The notes under the pieces were generated by a model that was not told the DNA's origin, searched no databases, and worked only from the letters and a program-made list of their open reading frames with translations. A DNA stretch of 16,919 bases. Source: Actinomycetota bacterium (GTDB taxonomy: Bacteria > Actinomycetota > Humimicrobiia > Humimicrobiales > Humimicrobiaceae). Positions 13,435 to 16,919 of the stretch are shown here, one piece after another. The DNA is taken from assembly GCA_003155275.1 (NCBI GenBank), contig PMCC01000030.1, positions 4,603 through 21,521 on the forward strand. Reading direction: 5' to 3'. Positions within the stretch are counted from its first letter, which is position 1; every line of letters begins with the position of its first letter. The position numbers were made by a program, and so were the translations under genes.

Positions 13435-14352
13435 ATGGAAAATTTACCTCCAATTGAACTAAATAGTGATGTTTCTATCGAAAACAGTATTCTGCTGCCA
13501 ATAGTAAGCAGGATTGCCATCTATGACAATATGAGAAGCATACCGAGAATTATAGATTACTCCTACAATTCCATACAGGGTTTTATTGACGAACTTCCGC
13601 AAAAGATTTATGGATTTTCCCACGAACTTGGCGGGAAAATTCCATATACCATATTGAAAGAAGTTATTGAGAATCTTATTCATGCAAAATTTAAAGAAAT
13701 TATCATAACAATCATGGCAAATGGCAACCATATTCTTATCTCTGACCAGGGGCCGGGAATTACTGACAAGGATAAAGTTTTTTTCCCCGGATTTACATCG
13801 GCTTCCCAGAGCATGAAAAAATATATCAGGGGCGTGGGTTCAGGATTGCCTATAGTTAAAGAGGTTATTGTTTTTTCCGGCGGAAGCATTGACGTGGAAG
13901 ATAATATCAGGTCCGGCACGGTCGTTTCATTGAGGCTTGAGTCGCCGCCTGGAAGTTTTAAAAACATTCACGAAGACAGTTATTTGGCCACTGGCCCCGC
14001 CACAGCCTCTGCGCCCCCGGTCGGCAATATAAATGCATTGCCTGATAATTCTGAGGCGCAAAAACCTGAAAACACACTGAAAAATGAAGCCTTTCCGGAT
14101 AAACAGCCTCATGATAATTTCGAAAACCTTAAACTTTCAATAAGGCAGACAAAGATATTGTCAATTGTCCTTGAACTTGAAGAAACGGGACCTTCCAAAA
14201 TTTCCAAAGAACTCAATTTAAGCCTTGCCACATCGTTTAGAGAATTAATAGTGCTTGAAGGTGCAGGACTTCTTGTAATTACAGGGGCGGGAAAGCGAAA
14301 ATTGACTGCAATGGGTAAAAAATATCTTGAATATTATTCAAATAATTTCTAA
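13435..14352 (+). CDS. GHKL-type ATPase with C-terminal winged helix, upstream of dnaA
   Basis: A 305-residue protein I cannot name. Residues 65-170 form a HATPase_c (GHKL) fold with N-box E76/N80 (EVIENLIHA), G1 box DQGPGI (104-109) and G2 box GVGSGLPIVKE (133-143), so ATP binding is likely. There is no histidine-kinase dimerisation/H-box or sensor or membrane segment. It therefore resembles stand-alone anti-sigma (SpoIIAB/RsbW) or MutL/TopoVI-like GHKL modules rather than a sensor kinase. Residues 171-232 are a polar, Pro/Ala-rich linker. Residues 233-301 look like a MarR/GntR-like winged helix-turn-helix (LSIRQTKILSIVLELEETG, then SKISKELNLS). There is no Shine-Dalgarno sequence before the ATG. 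It stops 9 bp before dnaA and probably shares its promoter. A role in controlling dnaA expression or initiation is inferred from position only. Confidence 0.85.
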   Translation: MENLPPIELNSDVSIENSILLPIVSRIAIYDNMRSIPRIIDYSYNSIQGFIDELPQKIYGFSHELGGKIPYTILKEVIENLIHAKFKEIIITIMANGNHILISDQGPGITDKDKVFFPGFTSASQSMKKYIRGVGSGLPIVKEVIVFSGGSIDVEDNIRSGTVVSLRLESPPGSFKNIHEDSYLATGPATASAPPVGNINALPDNSEAQKPENTLKNEAFPDKQPHDNFENLKLSIRQTKILSIVLELEETGPSKISKELNLSLATSFRELIVLEGAGLLVITGAGKRKLTAMGKKYLEYYSNNF

Positions 14353-14361
14353 TATAATGCA

Positions 14362-15711
14362 ATGGATGACCTGACTGCTTTATGGAAAAATGTTCTTGAA
14401 ACTGCCAAAGGCAGTATTAACGCCCCAACATTTAAAACATGGTTTGGGCCCATTAAGCCTGTGTCTTTTAAAAAAAATACTTTTACTGTGTCAGTGCACA
14501 GCAATTTTACCAAAGAATGGATTGAAACCAGGTATCTTGCGATACTTTCAGAATCCATACAAAAAGCAATTGATCCCTCAGCAAAATTAAAAATAATAGT
14601 AGAGGCGCCCGCTGCAAACAAATCCGGAGATTTACCGGACAGGGAGAGTGGCCGGCCCAACAACAAACACGTGCCAGCTTCGTCAATGAATTTTAATTAT
14701 AAATATACTTTTGATTCTTTTGTTGAGGGAAGCGGCAACCGTTTTGCATATTCGGCAGCTCTTGCAGTAAGCGAAAAACCCGGCAAAGCGTACAATCCTT
14801 TATTTATTTATGGTGGTGTAGGGCTGGGGAAAACCCATCTTTTACATGCCATCGGGCAATATGTTTTAAATCAACACAGCGGAATGGTAATCAAATATGT
14901 TTCATCTGAAACATTCCTCAATGATTTTATCAATGCGGTCAGGTATAAAACCTTGAACACATTCAAGGAAAGTTACAGAAATAATGACCTATTGCTGGTT
15001 GATGATATACAGTTCCTGGAAGAAAAAGAGGCCAGCCAGGAAGAGTTTTTCCATACTTTTAACGCTTTGCATGGCACAAACAAACAAATAGTCCTTTCAA
15101 GCGACAGGCCGCCAAAAGACCTCTCGTCGCTTGAAGAAAGGCTGCGCTCAAGATTTGACTGGGGGCTTGTCACAGATATAAAGCCGCCCGACCTTGAAAC
15201 CCGTATTGCAATCCTAAAAAAATATGGTGAACGTGAAAAGATAATAATACCGGACGAGATAGTTACTCTTATTGCAGAACGAATAACTTCCAACATCAGG
15301 GAGCTTGAAGGCGCAGTAACAAGGATTATAGCATTTTCGTCTCTTACCGGCCCACCCCCGGACCTCGATATGGCTAAAAATATTTTAAAGGACATGATGC
15401 CTGAAGACAGAGAGTATAAGATAACAAGCCAGTCCATTATTAAAGAAGTTTCAAAATATTTCTCTATTCCCATAAATGTTTTAATTGGCAATAAACGCAG
15501 CCAGTATATTGCCAGGGCTCGGCACATAGCAATGTATCTATGTAGGGATCTCACGAGTGATTCCCTTCCTGTAATAGGGAAGTATCTCGGTAACAGGGAC
15601 CATGCGACAGTTATTTATGCGGTCACAAAAATTTCTGAGCTTATATCCAAAGAAAGTGATGTATATAAGCATGTTAAAGAGATAACTCTGCGGATAAAGT
15701 CTTTATTGTAA
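14362..15711 (+). CDS. dnaA: Chromosomal replication initiator DnaA
   Basis: DnaA is the AAA+ ATPase that binds oriC and opens the duplex. At 449 residues it is complete. Domain I is about 1-80 (LWKNVLE, FKTWFGPI), followed by a short linker, AAA+ domain III from about 110 with Walker A GGVGLGKTHL (151-160), Walker B LLLVDDIQFL (DD at 214-215) and LRSRFDWGL. Domain IV is at about 355-449 with the DnaA signature beginning ARHIAMYLCRDLT. The DNA-recognition motif usually written GGRDHTTV reads GNRDHATV (410-417). A alanine thus replaces the threonine that contacts bases in E. coli DnaA. No Shine-Dalgarno sequence precedes the ATG, which is only 9 bp after the upstream ATPase gene, so expression may be coupled to it. 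Confidence 0.98.
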   Translation: MDDLTALWKNVLETAKGSINAPTFKTWFGPIKPVSFKKNTFTVSVHSNFTKEWIETRYLAILSESIQKAIDPSAKLKIIVEAPAANKSGDLPDRESGRPNNKHVPASSMNFNYKYTFDSFVEGSGNRFAYSAALAVSEKPGKAYNPLFIYGGVGLGKTHLLHAIGQYVLNQHSGMVIKYVSSETFLNDFINAVRYKTLNTFKESYRNNDLLLVDDIQFLEEKEASQEEFFHTFNALHGTNKQIVLSSDRPPKDLSSLEERLRSRFDWGLVTDIKPPDLETRIAILKKYGEREKIIIPDEIVTLIAERITSNIRELEGAVTRIIAFSSLTGPPPDLDMAKNILKDMMPEDREYKITSQSIIKEVSKYFSIPINVLIGNKRSQYIARARHIAMYLCRDLTSDSLPVIGKYLGNRDHATVIYAVTKISELISKESDVYKHVKEITLRIKSLL

Positions 15712-15872
15712 TTTTGTTGCTGTTTTTCTGGTGTTTTTTAGAGACTTGATAGTGTTTTTTTTGGTTTATGTTAAATACATGCCGAAATAGCCTGTGTGGT
15801 GATAACTCTGTCTAAGGCTATTGACAAACGAACTGATAACTTTCTAAAACTGTCAGACTTTTTGTCTTTTAA

Positions 15873-15934
15873 AAAGGCTTGTCAATAAGTGTGCCTTTTA
15901 TCAACAGGTTTTAACTGTTTTCCTGACAGCCTTT
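15873..15934. repeat. Imperfect inverted repeat in the dnaA-dnaN gap
   Basis: AAAGGCTTGTCA (15873-15884) pairs with TGACAGCCTTT (15924-15934) over 11 bp with one bulged T. The loop contains TTATCAACA and a smaller AACAG/CTGTT hairpin (15903-15920). It could be a structured origin element or a weak terminator region after dnaA; no T-run follows the right arm. Confidence 0.4.
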
Positions 15935-16072
15935 AAATTGTGTTTGTTATTACTACAGCTTTGTTTTTAAATTTATAAACAGTTTCAACACTGGCTACTA
16001 ATACTACTATATATTTAAATTAAAATACTTATATAATAGTATAGTGTGCTTGATATTTTAATAAACTTAAGT

Positions 16073-16102
16073 TTTATCAGTTAATATTAATAAACTGATA
16101 AA
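16073..16102. repeat. Perfect 10-bp inverted repeat upstream of dnaN
   Basis: TTTATCAGTT (16073-16082) and AACTGATAAA (16093-16102) are exact reverse complements around a 10-bp A/T loop, ending 59 bp before the dnaN ATG. It contains two of the three TTATCAGTT nonamers of this region. It could be an operator, a DnaA-binding pair or an mRNA hairpin in the dnaN leader. Confidence 0.55.
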
Positions 16103-16161
16103 GCCAGATTTATTTAAACAAACCGTGTTATTTTTACTATCTTCATTGAGAAAGGTGACGT

Positions 16162-16919
16162 ATGAAAATTCAAACAACAAAAGAAGATATACTTAATAAG
16201 CTGCTTTTTATAAGCAGGACGATGTCACCAAAAATATCCAATTTTATTCTCTCGGGAGTCTTGCTCGAAGCAGAAGGCTCTTTGTTAAATATTTACGGAA
16301 CCGACCTCGAAACAAGCATTAAAAGCAGCATAAAAGTCAACGTGCTTGAAAGCGGCAGGGCCATTGTGCCATCCAAAATACTTGTAAACGTTTTAAGAAG
16401 CTTTCCGGAATCCAAAGTCGAGCTTGAGTTGTTAACCGAGACAAACGAACTTAAGGTACACTGCCAGAACGCCACATTCAAACTTAACACCTTTTCTTTG
16501 GAAGAATACCCCCAGTTTCCTGAAATCAAGAAACAAAGCCCATTAAAAATAAAATTAAAAAATTTTAAATATCTCATCTCAAAGGTTCAGAAATCCAGCT
16601 CCACAGACGAGAGCAGAGCAGCGCTTACAGGAATACTGATAGACCTTTCAAAAAACTTTATGAAACTTGTGGCAACGGACAGCTACAGGCTTGCTCTGGC
16701 ATCTAGCAGTGTAGATTTTGATGGGGACCCAATGAAGGTAATTGTTCCATCAAAAGTGCTTGACAATATAACCAAAAGTGATTTCAGCGATGGAGACATA
16801 GATATTAATATTGAAGAAAACCAGATAAGTTTTGTTCTTGATTCAGATAAAGAGTTTAAAACCCTTATCATCTCAAGGCTTCTTTCCGGCAAATTCCCGG
16901 ACTATGAAAAACTCATCCC
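16162..16919 (+). CDS. dnaN: DNA polymerase III beta subunit (sliding clamp), 3' truncated by the window
   Basis: DnaN forms the ring-shaped clamp that tethers the replicative polymerase. The first 252 codons are visible and open to the window end (a full clamp is usually about 370 residues), so roughly two of the three clamp domains are present. Typical features are MKIQTTKEDILNKL at the start, the LEAEGSLLNIYGTDLETSI strand pair in domain 1, and in domain 2 the segments LIDLSKNFMKLVATDSYRLA and LLSGKFPDYEKLIP. The ATG at 16162 is preceded by AAAGGTGA with suitable spacing. It follows dnaA in the usual dnaA-dnaN order. Confidence 0.96.
   Translation, partial: MKIQTTKEDILNKLLFISRTMSPKISNFILSGVLLEAEGSLLNIYGTDLETSIKSSIKVNVLESGRAIVPSKILVNVLRSFPESKVELELLTETNELKVHCQNATFKLNTFSLEEYPQFPEIKKQSPLKIKLKNFKYLISKVQKSSSTDESRAALTGILIDLSKNFMKLVATDSYRLALASSSVDFDGDPMKVIVPSKVLDNITKSDFSDGDIDINIEENQISFVLDSDKEFKTLIISRLLSGKFPDYEKLI

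Larger units (their letters stand above)
15712..16161. other. oriC: dnaA-dnaN intergenic region, second origin element
   Basis: 450 bp without a gene but dense in repeats. DnaA-box-like sites are CTATTGACA (15818-15826), TGTCAATAA (15880-15888, reverse of TTATTGACA), TTATCAACA (15898-15906) and TTATAAACA (15974-15982). TATTGACAA (15819-15827) and TTGTCAATA (15879-15887) are an exact inverted pair. The nonamer TTATCAGTT or its complement occurs at 15831-15839, 16074-16082 and 16093-16101. From 15960 to 16140 the DNA is nearly all A/T. Together with the upstream cluster this resembles a bipartite origin flanking dnaA, as in Bacillus. It may also hold the dnaN promoter: TTGATA at 16050-16055 is present, but no good -10 follows at 16-18 bp. 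Confidence 0.6.

Noticed and set aside
14973..15554. Minus-strand frame of about 190 codons opposite dnaA
   Set aside because: Antisense shadow of the conserved DnaA AAA+ and DNA-binding domains; serine/arginine-rich composition without a domain.
1..16919. CRISPR arrays, insertion sequences, tRNA or rRNA genes
   Set aside because: No regularly spaced repeats, transposase-like frames, terminal inverted repeats or tRNA/rRNA-like sequences were seen; the content is core chromosomal.

Overview
The window is the replication-origin neighbourhood of an AT-rich bacterium, apparently monoderm-like. A leftward block on the minus strand runs rpmH-rnpA-yidD-yidC-jag-mnmE-mnmG-mnmG-rsmG-parA-parB-lipA-(VIT-like membrane protein). 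A rightward block on the plus strand runs (GHKL ATPase)-dnaA-dnaN. This is the classic rpmH/dnaA divergence seen in Firmicutes and many other Gram-positive lineages. YidC is the short Gram-positive-type form and KhpB/Jag is present. I cannot fix the phylum from sequence alone. The unusual gene in front of dnaA and the doubled mnmG suggest a poorly sampled deep lineage rather than a standard Bacillus or Clostridium.

Layout. Bases 1-121 are an unassigned edge. Bases 111-3515 hold a VIT/CCC1-like membrane protein, lipoyl synthase overlapping parB, and parA. Bases 3654-9566 hold rsmG, two tandem full-length mnmG paralogues and mnmE (16S rRNA and tRNA wobble-uridine modification). Two perfect parS sites, the binding sites of the neighbouring ParB, lie inside the coding sequence of the mnmE-proximal mnmG, one at each end. 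Bases 9567-10189 are an AT-rich 620-bp gap. Bases 10190-12531 hold jag, yidC, yidD, rnpA and rpmH. Here rnpA has no ATG, GTG or TTG start in a usable position and was found by translating through the gap. Bases 12532-13434 are the rpmH/dnaA-operon intergenic region with two divergent promoters of identical hexamers, an AT-rich stretch and a cluster of degenerate DnaA boxes. Bases 13435-16919 hold a GHKL-ATPase/winged-helix protein, dnaA, a second repeat-rich intergenic region with DnaA-box-like sites and hairpins, and the first 252 codons of dnaN.

Functionally the window joins replication initiation (DnaA, DnaN, oriC), origin segregation (ParA, ParB, parS), protein export and membrane insertion (YidC, YidD), RNA maturation and modification (RnpA, MnmE, MnmG, RsmG, KhpB) and one metabolic enzyme (LipA). 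The points most worth following up are the tandem mnmG pair carrying parS at both ends of one copy, the GHKL-wHTH protein apparently co-transcribed with dnaA, the start-codon problem of rnpA, and the absence of a canonical TTATCCACA box near dnaA alongside a substituted DnaA recognition motif.
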